Of a stretch of 64,000 bases of DNA, positions 47,539 to 59,759 are shown one piece after another. Source of the DNA: Diospyros lotus (Eukaryota > Streptophyta > Magnoliopsida > Ericales > Ebenaceae); assembly GCF_014633365.1 (NCBI RefSeq), contig NC_068351.1, positions 6,310,879 to 6,374,878 of the forward strand, in the 5' to 3' direction. A program made the position numbers and the translations under genes. The notes below the pieces were generated by a model. The model was not told where the DNA came from. It saw nothing but the letters and a program-made list of their open reading frames with translations, and made no database searches. Positions within the stretch are counted from its first letter, which is position 1, and every line of letters starts with the position of its first letter.

Positions 47539-48698
47539 TGATTGGCGGATGATTTGAGCGTCGATCAAAAATTGTTCATATTCATGAAACAGCTTAATTA
47601 ATTTTGCTTCTGGTGGAGACCAGGGCAGATATCTGCCTTTGTCTGCAGTGATTAATCATAAAATTGGGAGATGATCAATGCCAAATTACTGTATTTAAGG
47701 TTGGATTAACCCTTAATTAATGACTATACTAAAATAATGTTTATGCTAAATTAGATCTCCATACATTTATTTATAATTATTAATTTTAAGTAATATATAT
47801 ATATATATTATATTTAACCCCATTTCAATGCACAAAGACATTGGCAGATTGTTCAAGGATTTGGGAAAAATTTTATAAAGCTCTATAATCTATATATTTT
47901 GAATTTATATAATGCAAAATGTGCTTTTTATAATGTAAAAAATATATTATACAACACAAATACAAGATGTATACTATTTATATTGTATAAAATATTTTTT
48001 ATGTCACATAAAAATATTAATGTTTTAACATTCTCGTAAAAAGTAATACTCTAAAGTAGATTATTATGTTATATGCATCGAACAACATAAAATTTGCTTA
48101 ACGTGAATAAAATCACAGAGGGGCATGGCTCCACCCTCCCTGCATGCCTGCTTCAGACGAGCAACAGATCATTGCCCATACTCTAAAAACATTTTCCAAC
48201 TGTCAGAGCTGACCAACTACTTTTCTTTCTTGAAACCGAAAGCAGTACATGATAATCTAATCATCTTCAGAAGAAGAAAGCCTTTGCGGAGAATCTAAAC
48301 CCTTCTGAACTGATGGGTGCAGTTGACAACTACAGATGCATCTCCAAGTTGCATGCAAAAGTTTTTAAGATCAATGGTGCACAATCTTAAGAAGCAAATA
48401 AGCTAAGCCATGTGTAATGCAATAAAGGAGGGCGAATGAAGAAGCCAGTCTCCATGTGTGTTGATCTCTTGTTGAATACGACACCAAAGTGAATGGATAA
48501 TAATATTGCAGCCAAATGAAAACTGTCAATTGATTTCACAAAAGTAATCACATTACAGCAATGTAATCTTAACTAACAAATTCCAGATGTGTTTAAATAG
48601 TTCTCCTCAATGTAATCAAAACTGTCATTAATCTAATAATGTTCCTTCCAAATCCTAAATTTTCCCTTTCTAAAATCTGCAAGTTGGGAAAAACAAAA
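47539..48698. other. spacer between the VQ and JmjC genes
   Basis: I recognise nothing here. The first part should hold the VQ 3' UTR and the last part the 3' UTR of the convergent JmjC gene. A TA run lies near 47795. Confidence 0.5.
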
Positions 48699-48740
48699 TT
48701 CTTCTTCTTCTTCTTCTTCTTCTTCTTCTTCTTCTTCTTT
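48699..48740. repeat. TTC trinucleotide microsatellite
   Basis: About 13 TTC units lie just past the stop codon of the JmjC gene, probably in its 3' UTR (GAA repeats in the transcript). Confidence 0.9.
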
Positions 48741-48870
48741 TGGCACAAGGAAAGACAGTGATTCAGTATCCAATTAAATTTTCCAAACTCTGGACTCACA
48801 AGAGATATTAGCAAGGTGCAACACAATTTTCTTTTCTTTTCTTTCGCCGAGTTTGGACTTCATGGGTGTT

Positions 48871-49700
48871 TCATGAGAAAGAAAACTTGAAGGCACCAGC
48901 ATTGGAATCTGTTACCGACTCCCAGAAGGTAAGTTTCTTCTGCTGGATCTTTTTCTCCTCCACTTTTATTGCCAACTGGTCAATAAGTCCCGGGAACGAT
49001 GCCTCAATTGCATTCTTAAACTTATCAAACAGCTTGACTCGATCTCTTGTTCCAGATACAAGTGTATCCGCATTTGGCCTCATAAGAAAATCCAGGACAT
49101 TTAACAAATTCCTCCTGCACCGCAGAAAAACAACCACCCTAAGAACCTTCAAATAATTTATTTTTTTTCCAGTAGGTCACATAGAAAAGATGATATGCAT
49201 TTCATCAGAGATCAGCAAGATCTTTATTGCAGCAACTGCCGGACATTTTTTTGATAATCATTATGCATATTAATATCATGGAAATAGTTACAGACTTGTA
49301 ATGAATATTGTTCCTGCGTTAAATTATCACCATTCATTGTTGTAACAACAATTGTTACCGCCAAATAACTACATATATGAATTCAGTGTTTCTTCGTCAA
49401 TTTCTTCTCCCTGAAATTCCTTGTGAAAACTTGTCTTAGCAATCTTAACATTCACAGAACATTTCACGCCATTTTCAATCAGCAAAATATGATAATAATG
49501 CCATTAACTCTTTTCATTTCCTCCATGGCCAACCATCTATTTTCATCAGTCACCAAAATTTCCCTTTCAAAAATGTAATTTTTATGGGATACGTGCCGCT
49601 CAAAATCCAGACCATATTCATTGAAAAGAACAAAAAACACTAACCACAATTGTGAAAGGAAGCTTGCATTTCACCTTTATTAACCCCCCCCCCCCCCCCC

Positions 49701-49738
<38 letters not shown>

Positions 49739-52114
49739 TGTCAAGGATCAACATCTCCTATGATATGATGCAAGAGAATCTCTTGTTATAATTATAACAT
49801 AGAACATCACTTAATACTTAAACAGTTGTGATTGTAAATAGAAGCAGCCTTATAAAACAAAGATCATGTTGAGCACAAAATGAATACTGAAAAATGTAAT
49901 ATAGAAATAAGTGAACTAGAACTGTATACATAAAGATGAATTGAAATCAATTAGTCTGTTGTACTTAATTAAACCTTTCAAGTTTGATAACTGCAACATT
50001 ATAAGGGAAACCTTGTTCTACCTTAATACTCTGATTTGTCAAGAAGGAAAAATGTAAGAGCTACGGTTAATAGTCATTTGTACTTTATAGAGCACCTGAT
50101 TAACTTTGACATTTGATTGCTTGGATTTTATATTTACAGAAACAACATGGTGAACCCAATAATTTGAATGGTAAATACCCTGAATAAGGTAAAAGCCTTA
50201 GAAAGGCAGAAAGAGGAAAAGCCATATAACTCTGAGTCAACAGTTGTGAGCCAGCGGTTGAAAGTTATCTGGTAACTTTTGAGAGTTTTGTGCAGAGAAC
50301 TTGGAGTTGAGTTATCACTTCATGGAGCTAGAGGTAAGACTCCACTGGGTAAAAAGGTCACACTGGGACCTAAAATGAAAAATTGACCTACAAGGAAGTC
50401 TAGATGGTTGTAATGAATCAAAGAGAGACCAACCCTTATGGCATCTTATCAAGAGAACTGCAAATCAGGCCAAGTTGTTATGGGAATTTCTAGGGCATTG
50501 ATAAGACTCTCTTCCAATGTTTTGCAGGAAAATCACAGAAGCACGCTCCTTAGGAGCAGGGCTAAAGAACTAATTCAAGACTTGGTCAGGAAAATGTACC
50601 GAGGCATTGCATTCAATTAATTCATAAACTATTACTTAAGTTTAGTCTAAGAAAGGCCAATAACAATTAGCCATCACCATCCAGCTAAGAAATCAGCTCT
50701 TTCTACAAATAAGTTTTATAAACCAAAACCTATGACAAAATTATAACAGAAAGTTATTAGAACTTTCTCGACCACATGCTGTGCTAAATAGAATAAGCTC
50801 ATACCTGCTAACAAAATTTTGGGTAATTGCAATAGAATCCTCCAAGTTGATCACCAAATGCCACCACCCATTTGGTACGAAGATCACTTCCCCAGCCTTG
50901 CAAACACATTCAATGGGTTTCTTTTTCCATTTCTTTGTAGCATCATAAAAGTTCATGAACCACTCAATTATTGAAACGGGACAGGCCACTTCTGCCCCAT
51001 CCGGGCTTGGATGCACCCCAGGAGGTACCACATCAGGGGGAAACAATACCCATTTCTTGGACCCTTTGATCACAGCATTCCAAGCTGATGTTGAATTAGG
51101 ATCGATGTGGAAAGATGAACCAGACCCAGCTGGTCCAATAATAATCCATCTATAATCTGGCCTCTCATTGCCCAAAACACTGAACAAGTCCTCATTAAAG
51201 TGTCTCGGAACTTGATAATCCGACCCCAATATTGGAACTTTCTCAGCAAATTTTGGGTCAAAAAGATAAAGGGGCCTTTCTTCCCTTGCCTGATCTGAGT
51301 ACCTAAAATATTCTTCAAGCCTCGTCTCCACTGGCCCTACTGAGAACCTCACTTCACCACACATCTCAACCAAATAATCCCTGTCCCATTTCTCCAATGC
51401 AACCCAGTCATCGATACATCCTTCAAGCAAAACAGGCGTATTTGGTTCCTCAAAATTCAATACAAAATCTTCAACCGAAATTCCTCTCGTCCTCTGTATA
51501 TTATCCCTTTCAAGCCACTCGGGCTTCATCTCAAGATTAGCACAGAGCCAACTCTGGAACAAATAATCCGAGTAAAAATCCCTCACCTTCAAACCCGAAC
51601 ACCCAATGCAAGAAGCATCAAACAACGGCCTATACCCAGCAACAAAAGTTGATTTCCAAGACCCATTATACAAAAACCCACCATTGAAATTTTCCAACAC
51701 AAGGTTTCGCCAAAGCGGCTCGTGGTTACAGAAGACATAGAAAGATTTACTCACGGTGGAGAGAACACCCAAATGGGTGCCGCTTAACAAGCCGAGAATC
51801 TCAAGAACAAGCTCATCAGTGAGGATTTGGAGATTACCAAGGCCAGTGTTTCTTGAATTATGAGATGAGGCGCTAAAATAGAGATTGCCCAGTGGCTGAA
51901 CGCCGTGACTTTGGGATGGGGCTGATGGCTTCAAGCTGAAACCTTCTTCTTTCTCTTCTCCCTCTTCTGTTGGTTCTGGTGGCGGCGGCTCTTGTTGTTT
52001 CCTGAAAGTAATGTTTGGCTCTCTGAGAACAGTTGGGATGCCATTCTTTATCCGTCTCTTTCTCTTCCGATTTCTCTCCGTGGGTTTCAACAACAAATTC
52101 TTGCATCCTATCAT
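48871..52114 (-). CDS. JMJ22: F-box/JmjC-domain protein, JMJ22-like, two exons
   Basis: Exons 52114-50805 and 49114-48871 join across a 1.69-kb GT-AG intron to give 517 aa (Arabidopsis JMJ22 is about 500). A basic, probably nuclear-targeting segment (RNRKRKRRIK) is near the N-terminus. An F-box-like helix region follows at about 94-135 (ILTDELVLEILGLL, then EPLWRNL). The JmjC domain has HxD iron ligands at His336/Asp338 (SSFHIDPNS), the 2-oxoglutarate Lys near 354 (GSKKWVLFPP) and the distal His near 419 (NGWWHLVINL), so the catalytic set is complete. Arabidopsis JMJ22 with JMJ20 removes methyl groups from histone H4 Arg3 and promotes light-dependent seed germination; by similarity this is a nuclear dioxygenase. 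The start is the first in-frame ATG; the upstream extension only opens at TTG. The intron holds an 18-C plus 30-A tract. Confidence 0.92.
49684..49731. repeat. poly-C (18) followed by poly-A (30)
   Basis: A C18-A30 tract lies in the intron of the JmjC gene. A long A run may mark the tail of an old retroposed sequence on the plus strand, but I see no body attached to it. The length is unreliable. Confidence 0.85.
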
Positions 52115-53591
52115 CGCAGGAGGCGGAGGAGGAAGCAGAAGGAACGAGGGAATGAAAAAGGGGGGAGAGACCAACTAGCAAATACCACGGTGTGTGAAAA
52201 TTTCGAATAATTATTTAGTGAAACTTATAATAATCAGATATAATTATAAAAATTATTTTTTATATTTAAAAATAATAATAATTTTTTCCCTGCTAAACAT
52301 AAAGTAAATTAATCATCTTACCCTTTATTCTTTTTTCTCTCTCTTTTAATTTTAAAAAATTAAAAAAAATAAATTGATATCTTACTGTGTTTCTTTTTTT
52401 TTTTTTCTCTTATGAGTTTAAAAAAATAAAAAATAAAAAAAACAATTACAAATAAGATTGACAAAGAGGTTAAGATGACTTTATTTTACTTTTATCCTCA
52501 AAACCTAATATATCATTTTATGTATTTTCTTAATTCTTTGTCCCAAAACTCAATATATCACCTTATATTCCATACGCAATTTTTCCCCGTTCCTTGCCCT
52601 TATGAGATCAAAACATTTCAAACTTATTCTTTTATAAGATTTGATGAAAGTAAGGTGAAATCAGGCATCTTGAATCCCAAATCTACATATTAACGTATAT
52701 AGTTATAAATATAGAAAAATATATAATGGATAATATATTTTTATATTTTTTATGTTTAATAGAATAAGTAACATATTTATATATAAATAAAATATATATG
52801 CATGTATATACAAAGAGGGGGGGCTGGAGTAGGGATGCTAAATATCATCCTGTCTGTCTGTTGTCACTTAAGAGAGAGAGAGAGATTTAAGAAAAAAGAG
52901 AATGGAAAATGAGAAATAAGGGAAAATTTTTAAATACAATAATAGTGTGGTCAATTTTTAATATTTAACTAAAGTTAATTAATGTTAAGAGATAAATTAT
53001 AATATAATATTAAATTTTAAGGGTATTTATTTATTATATTTTTTAAATGTCAAAATAATGTTTGTAATTATAAGGGTATTTATTTACTATTTCTTTGTAC
53101 CATTTAAAAGTTTTAATATAAAAACGTTTAGAGAGTCTAAAAATATAATAATATAAATTTTATAATATTAATAATATCATAAATTTAAAGTCATTATGAA
53201 AAAGGTTGAGTTTGAGGTCTGAATCAAATTCCATCCAATTTTTAAACTCAAAGCCAAAGCCTGGTTGGGGATTGATGAGAAGTATGGGGAATAGAGTTTT
53301 TAATTATAAAGAATATTTGATTATTTAATAAATGAAGTGACATTTTAATTATAATTAATATTTTGATTTTAATTAAGGTATCAAAAACTTAAAATTTAGT
53401 TTTAGATTTTCAATTTAACCTAACTAAATTAAGCTAGAGAGAAAATTAAAAAGGATATATCAAACGCCATCTCCATGTTATGTATGTTTGACGTTAAACT
53501 TACAGGTGGTGACTTGAAGCTCAATCACAAACGGGCCACTGGATTCGGCTCAAATCCCATCTTCCTCTCCAATTCCACAAGTCAAGCCCTG
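52115..53591. promoter_or_regulatory. divergent promoter region, JmjC gene and release-factor gene
   Basis: These 1.5 kb separate two genes transcribed away from each other. The sequence is AT-rich with no coding exon. An in-frame ATG at 53475 would add 39 residues to the release-factor protein, but that stretch does not look like a transit peptide. Confidence 0.45.
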
Positions 53592-56500
53592 ATGGCGCTT
53601 CAGCACTCTCTCTTCAAATCAATTCTCTCCCAAATCAGCAGAACCAATGCAAGAATCACCTTCGCTCCCTCTTCATCTTCGCATTTGATTCATTATGCTT
53701 GCCAAGGCCTTTATGCCCACAGCTTCACCAACCACGCTGCCCTGCGAATTGCCTCCTCGTCCAATTACAGCAGCGCCGCTACTTCCAACGCCAATGGTGG
53801 CGGCCGACAGTTCCTGGCAATGACCGACGAAGAGCTGATGAGGCAGTGCGAGATGGACACCTTCAAGGCGTCCGGCCCCGGCGGCCAGCACCGCAACAAG
53901 CGCGAATCCGCCGTCCGTCTCACGCACCTCCCTACTGGCATCGTTGCTCAAGTACATATATATGTTTATCCTGTTCGATTCCGGTTTATGCCTTTGTTAG
54001 CGTTCGTTTCTTGAATGATTGGTACTCGTTTTTTGCCAGGCTGTAGAGGATAGGTCACAGCATAAGAACCGTGGGGCAGCCCTAGCTCGTCTCCGAACCC
54101 TGTTGGCTCTTAAAGGTACGCATTTTTCTTACTGAAGTTCCAATTTAGAATATTCAGGGTGCTGGAGGTGGCATTCTTTAGTATATACATGCAAGGACAT
54201 GGTTATACCCTTACACTGAAATTGAATATCTCCCTAATAGGTAATTAATAATTCTTCTGGCTAGTCAGGAATACAGTAGATCTTGATGCATATTCGCCTC
54301 CTCAAGAGCTCCGCCAAATTCTTCCTGCAAAGTCAACCATCAGAGGATCGGATTGTGGTCCACAGATAGGGCCAAATAATCCAAAATTTGTTTTGGTGTC
54401 TGCCAGCAACCTTCACCTCTTCATTAACTAGAATTTTTTCAACCTATTTATGCCAATTGGATATGGAGGATAAGAATATTAATTGTAAGTTCCTCTATTA
54501 AATGCACAGGGAATGCAAGCTTTGTTAGATCTAATAATTGCAGTTGAAGGTTCTATATCTGATGCAGCAAGGAAGTTGGGGTACGTCACTTTATGCTCTG
54601 CCTTGTACATGGATCCATCCAAACATTTAAGGTGTTCTACTCATGCATATATCCCCCATCTGCTCTGTTGGATAGTGCAAGCTTTGCATTTAAAATGCTA
54701 GGTTGCAGGAACTACCAAAGTTGAGGAATGACTGTCCTTTTTGAATTATATGGGTTGATTCCAGACAGATCTAAATCACCATGGTCAATAAGAAAAGCTG
54801 TTACTTTTGGGATCGGCAATGTCTATTTTGGATGTAGCTTGATACTTTTATACAGAATAAAAATGTAATTCATGTACATGATGCAGTGGTCCTGCAGAGG
54901 TGCTGAATCAGTAATTGCATTGATAACAGTCTTTTCCAACTGATAGAAAAATATGGATAGGTCTGTTGTAGTTGTGATTAAAGCCAGAGTTTAGTAGAAT
55001 AGCATTTGTAATAATTTTGATTTCTGGTTCTTCCTCTTTTTTAATTGCACTTATTGCAGTTTAAGCACGGGGGCGCTGTCTCGCTTGATACTTTCAGATG
55101 ATTCTCTCAGAATGGCAGTCAATGAGTTCAGGATGTCTAAGGTATCTTTGCTAATTACTATAATGTAATTCATCATGTGTCATCTGGCTTTGCAATATCT
55201 GCCTTAGTTTACATGCTTGATAGACCTAATCCATGGTCTCAGCCTTAATGTGAATTTTCTTTTGTGACAAATTTATCTGGAACAGGAACAGTTTTTGGAA
55301 TCTGTTTGTGAAATGCATTTGCTTGAATGTGTCTACGATAAAAAATCAACAAATATTTTTTTATACCATAATGAAATAAACCAAAAAGGTTCACTTTTTT
55401 GAACGGCCTATCTTCAAATTTCTGATTTGCAGTTTAAGTTCATGTTGGCAACAAAAGAGCCCTTTAAAGACCAGTGTTTTTCTTTGTGGGCATTGCATTT
55501 GCAGTCAGAAGATGTGTTATTAGACATGTCAATATTCACATGTGCCCCCATGCAATGACAGAGTAGCAGGGGTGTACCCATTATTGGCATTCAAAATTAT
55601 ATTGATGTGTGACAAGTCATAGATACCATAAATTACATCTCTATATCTTACTTTATCAATTCCATTTTCAAAACATGTTTGCTAGCTAACTAAACAGGGA
55701 ATGTATATATTTTAACAGTTAATCTAATCAAGTGGTGAGGTGAAACATATTCTTTAACAGTTGGCAAATTAAGTGCCAAGGCCAAACCTTGAGATAATGG
55801 TACTCTGACTTAGATGTCTGAATAATTTTGACTAAACGAGGAGAAAGAGTTGGGTTTGTTGGACAATTTCAGTTGCCTTTTAGCATGGGATCTTGTGACT
55901 TGGCACCAAAAAATAAAGTTTTTTCTCTTCACCAGTTCTGCTAAGAGAGGCTTTGCTATTAACTCTACTTAGGTTCTATGTACAATTCTCAATTTACTTC
56001 GTTTCAAGGACCTTCCTCCACCCTCCTCTCTGTATAGTGGAGCTGCTTCGTCTTTGAACAGCCATCCACATTGTTGTCATTGTTTCATCATTTTTTCCCT
56101 CATAAGCAACCTTTCCATCCTCTAAGATGGGTTCATAATCTGTGATTTGCTACTTGATCATTAGATCCCTAATTTATTTCCTGTGTTCATTTGTATTTTT
56201 CCTCACACGGTTGACACTAAGCATCCCAAGCGTGTTGAAGCTTTTTTGTTGACTCACAATTTAACACATACAGAGCCATAAAATATTTCTTGTTGTGAGA
56301 TACATATTAGTAGTTTATTAATTTACATTTATCTGATTTGGCCTTGATTTATGTATGTACTATAGGCAGGAGAACTACCTTTTCTTTTTGTTTATTGACT
56401 TTTCAAGAGCAGACCTCTTGGTTTATAACTGATACAGCGTGAGCTTGCATTTGTAGAAAGCATTCTGCATGTAGTGACATGATAGGACATCAGTCTGTGA

Positions 56501-57575
56501 TTAATGAAAAAAGATGAGCATTCTAGGTAATTGAATTTGAAGAAAATTGAAGCATCTCATTGGTTTTTCTCACTCAGAAAATCTTCTCATTAGTAACTAG
56601 GTGATATTATGTCAAAATTCCATGTGTAAGGATGTAATAATCTCCTTTCTCCTTTCCCCATTGTCATGAACTTAGGGCTTAACCTAGGATCAGTTTGGGA
56701 ATCGGAAGAATCCGATTCAGTTAAGGCCAAGAACAGAAGGAATTTAGGGGGAGATTTGAAAGAATGAGGGGGAAATTAGAAGAAATGTTAGGGGAATTAG
56801 AAGAACAGAAAAGAAGGAGATGAAGATGATAGGCCGCTGGTGCACCAGACCTATCAAAGACACCGCAAGCAGCCGAAGGCATGAAGATTGGAGTAAGGGG
56901 TCAGCACATGCAGGTGTAACAACCAGCATGTGTGCATGGGAGGGGTAGAATTGTAATCCACATGCTGAGGGAATAATCAGCATGTGGATGGGGAATTCAG
57001 TTAGAAAGGTAATAATCAGCATGTGAATGGGGAATTTAGTTAGAAAGGTGGTGAGGAGAGGTATAAGTATGAGGGGAGGAGAGAGAGAGGGGTAGCTGGT
57101 TTTTGATAGAAGAATTGGGAGAGTTAGGGCCTCTCGAATGCCCTGGTTTATTCTTGTTTTCTGCTGAAAAGTATTGGAAACTATTGATATTTGATTGCTA
57201 TTGGAATTCTATCGGGGTTCCTATCAGAAGATCAAGAAAGGGAGAGAATTCGGAGGAGGAGAAATCATATTTCAACTCATTAATTCCTAGATAAAGAAAC
57301 AAACCTATTACAACAACCTTATATAGGCATATTTGCCTTCTAACAGCCTAGCACATGCTCCCATATGCTTCTAACCACTTGCTAAAATATATCCTAACAA
57401 TTATTATAACCCTATTACAAGATTATCCCTTTATTATATCTCTATTACAATATTGACCTTCCATTACTCCTAGGGACATGACCCATCATCTTTATTCATT
57501 TTGAGTTTTAAAGATGGCACAGAACAAATGAAGCTTCAATTTGAAATTGTGCAGGGTTTGAAGCCTCTCAAATAG
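53592..57575 (+). CDS. organellar class-I peptide chain release factor-like protein (GGQ domain), six exons
   Basis: Exons are 53592-53951, 54040-54115, 54265-54389, 54510-54580, 55060-55141 and 57555-57575, giving 244 aa with frame kept. The first 75 residues are Ser/Ala/Arg-rich, like an organelle transit peptide. The RF-1 domain follows: [20 protein letters not shown] with GGQ at 97-99, then [11 protein letters not shown]. The codon-recognition domains of full release factors are absent, so it resembles stalled-ribosome rescue hydrolases (ArfB/ICT1/C12orf65 kind). By inference it frees peptides from ribosomes in mitochondria or plastids. Exon 3 uses the AG at 54263-54264, because the next AG gives an early stop. 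The last exon (GLKPLK then TAG) is tiny, follows a 2.4-kb intron with a solo LTR, and is the least certain part. Confidence 0.85.
56662..57481 (+). mobile_element. solo LTR in the last intron of the release-factor gene
   Basis: The insertion begins TGTCATGAACTTAGGG and ends CTAGGGACATGA, which are inverted ends, and CCCAT stands directly on both sides (56657-56661 and 57482-57486). It has no coding sequence. Internally, AATAATCAGCATGTG.ATGGGG is tandemly repeated near 56970-57040. The last base or two of a canonical TG...CA end seem altered. It sits about 70 bp before the final exon. Confidence 0.7.
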
Positions 57576-58130
57576 AAACTGTGGATGGCGTTCCATGTGA
57601 CAGGTGTGATTTGCTTTCTAATTCTACTTTCTTCCTCTGGTGATGTAGCAGTCCTTATTTAACTTTGTTTTCTAGGAGAGTTACATAAATGGCATAGCCC
57701 TGTTGCAACCTCTCAATGGATTAGATTTAACCCAATTAGGATGATCCCAATTTGATGACGCTGTTAGTCAAAATAGTCTTGACACAATCTGGTAATCTGG
57801 CTAATCACTTTTATTTGTCATCCAAATTCAAATGCCTTAGTTGTTTGGTTAGAGGTTACATGGTCCAATTCAATTTGGCGAAGAAAATAGGAGAGAGGGT
57901 TGGTGGACAACATAGAAGGTAAAAGATCCTTAAGTTAATGTTTGGAAAAAAAAAAAAAATTGACAGAATGAAGAGAAAAAAATGACAGTTTATACACAAG
58001 TATTTCTAAATGTACGTAAGAAGATTCATGTTCCTGCTTTCTTCTCTCTTCCTTTCAGAAATCATAGTTCTAAATAGCACGTGTGTGCCTATCATATGTG
58101 GGTTCTTTAGAGTTCTGCTGGTGATTCTCA
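57576..58130. other. 3' flank of the release-factor gene
   Basis: No further exon is recognised. The start should be the 3' UTR. Confidence 0.45.
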
Positions 58131-58149
58131 AAGATATGTTACTTCCACC

Positions 58150-58690
58150 AAGGAAGATGGGAATTCCCGGTGTTTGGAAAACGCCGGGAAAGGTGCTTAG
58201 AAATGCTGGCAATTTTGTTCCCGGTGTTTGTGTTTGTTCCAACACTTACATGAACCCTCGGAAAAAGTTGATGCTGGGAACATTTCCCAGCGTTTTCGTA
58301 CACGTTGGTAAATCCACAACATGACGTTTATTAAAACACCATTAAATGTAAAAAACGCCACTTCATATATGATTCCCAGGTGGTTTGTAAACGCTGGGAA
58401 ATGCCGCATTTGCGTTTTTTCCCGGTTCTTAAAAAACGTTGTTAATGTTTAGGGCAAGGCACGTTTCTAAACGCCGGGAAATGACTAAAACGCCGAAATT
58501 TCCAAAAGCCTGGGTTCAAAAACGCTGCAAAATAAGACAATAAACGCTATGATTAAACGAGAATAGAAATGCTGGGAAAATAAGCATTAGCAGGCAGGCA
58601 CTTTTGCAAACGCTGGGAATCAGGCTAGAAAACGGCGTTTCCAAAAGGCCGTTGTTTTGCCTGAAAAATGCTGGGGGCCCTCGTTTCTTT
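58150..58690. repeat. cluster of AACGCYGGGAA units on both strands
   Basis: The unit AAACGC(C/T)GGGAAA and its complement TTTCCCAGCGTTT recur at irregular spacing of about 30-60 bp (for example near 58180, 58265, 58285, 58393, 58470, 58610). The pattern resembles the subterminal repeat arrays of CACTA or similar DNA transposons, but I could not find terminal repeats or a target duplication. Frames through it are repeat by-products. Confidence 0.6.
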
Positions 58691-58699
58691 CTTATCTCA

Positions 58700-59570
58700 G
58701 CATGCACATATATCTACGTTTGTAATTGCCGGGATGAATTTTTGAAAAATTTGGCAGCACCTGGTCAGTTTCAAAATTTGTACACATGTTTTAACAGACC
58801 AACAAACCAAATCAAAGGAAGAATAACTTTCAAGAATGTCCATACGTAAAAAAAACAGTTATATTCAACATAAGCAATGAAAAATGCACTTACATTCACC
58901 AATGGCAAGAAATTAAACAAAAGTATCAAGTTCATCACAGTATCAAAAGTTTAATTACAACAACTTCCTGTGTGTAGGGTCTATATTGTCAAAATATTCC
59001 CTGTATTCATATTTCAAGATAAGCCTAAAATTTCTACAATGAATACATTGTCAGAGCTGCAATCATTCCCACACCCCCCCACCCCCCCCCCAAAAAAATA
59101 AAATAAAATAAAAAAAAAAAGAGGGCCAATACACCTTCAAATTAGCTCTCACATTGTAATTGTTATATTTCTTTACATTCACCAAAACATATTCATGTAA
59201 GCTTTTATTTTATCCTCGAAGAAAAATATATCTCCAAAAAATGTCCAATCAACCACCAAAAAGTGAGGCCGGCATTTGCAATACCTTCTCTTCCTCAACC
59301 AAAAATCAGTGTCATTTTAATTTGCGTGTTAAAGTGTGCTGGTGAGGTCAGCATGACCAAAACGGTGTCATTTTGGTCATTCCCATTACTGCCTTTTTTG
59401 AGGATATCAACGGCAGTTATAAACATCGCTAATTCTCTGGTGTTTTCAATAATCTTTGCCGGCAATTTAAAGGCCAGTAAATAACAAGAATGGTGTTGTT
59501 TTATGTTGCGTGAAGTGTGTCGTCGAGATTAGCATGACCAATACGGCGTCATATTGGGGATGCCAACAGC
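58700..59570. other. spacer without a recognised gene
   Basis: It contains a C-rich/A-rich tract near 59074-59120. Around 59340-59600 there are two loosely similar stretches (GGTCAGCATGACCAAAACGG and GATTAGCATGACCAATACGG). It may belong with the neighbouring repeat as one old transposon. Confidence 0.4.
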
Positions 59571-59573
59571 TGC

Positions 59574-59755
59574 CTTTTTGAGGATATTGGCAACGGTTAT
59601 AGACACAGTTAAATATGAACGGATATCTGGTTCGGATCCTTCAGAGAGAACCAACTCTACTGTCCTTTTTGAGGATATTGGCAACGGTTATAAACACAGT
59701 TAAATATGAACGGATATCTGGTTCGGATCCTTTAGAGAGAACCAACTCTACTGTT
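59574..59755. repeat. 91-bp tandem duplication
   Basis: TTTTTGAGGATATTGGCAAC through GAGAACCAACTCTACTGT occurs twice with a 91-bp period and only two or three differences. A more diverged third relative starts near 59396. Confidence 0.88.
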
Positions 59756-59759
59756 ATTT

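Noticed and set aside
52115..52174. JmjC protein extended by 20 residues
   Set aside because: The extension begins at TTG; the first in-frame ATG is at 52114.
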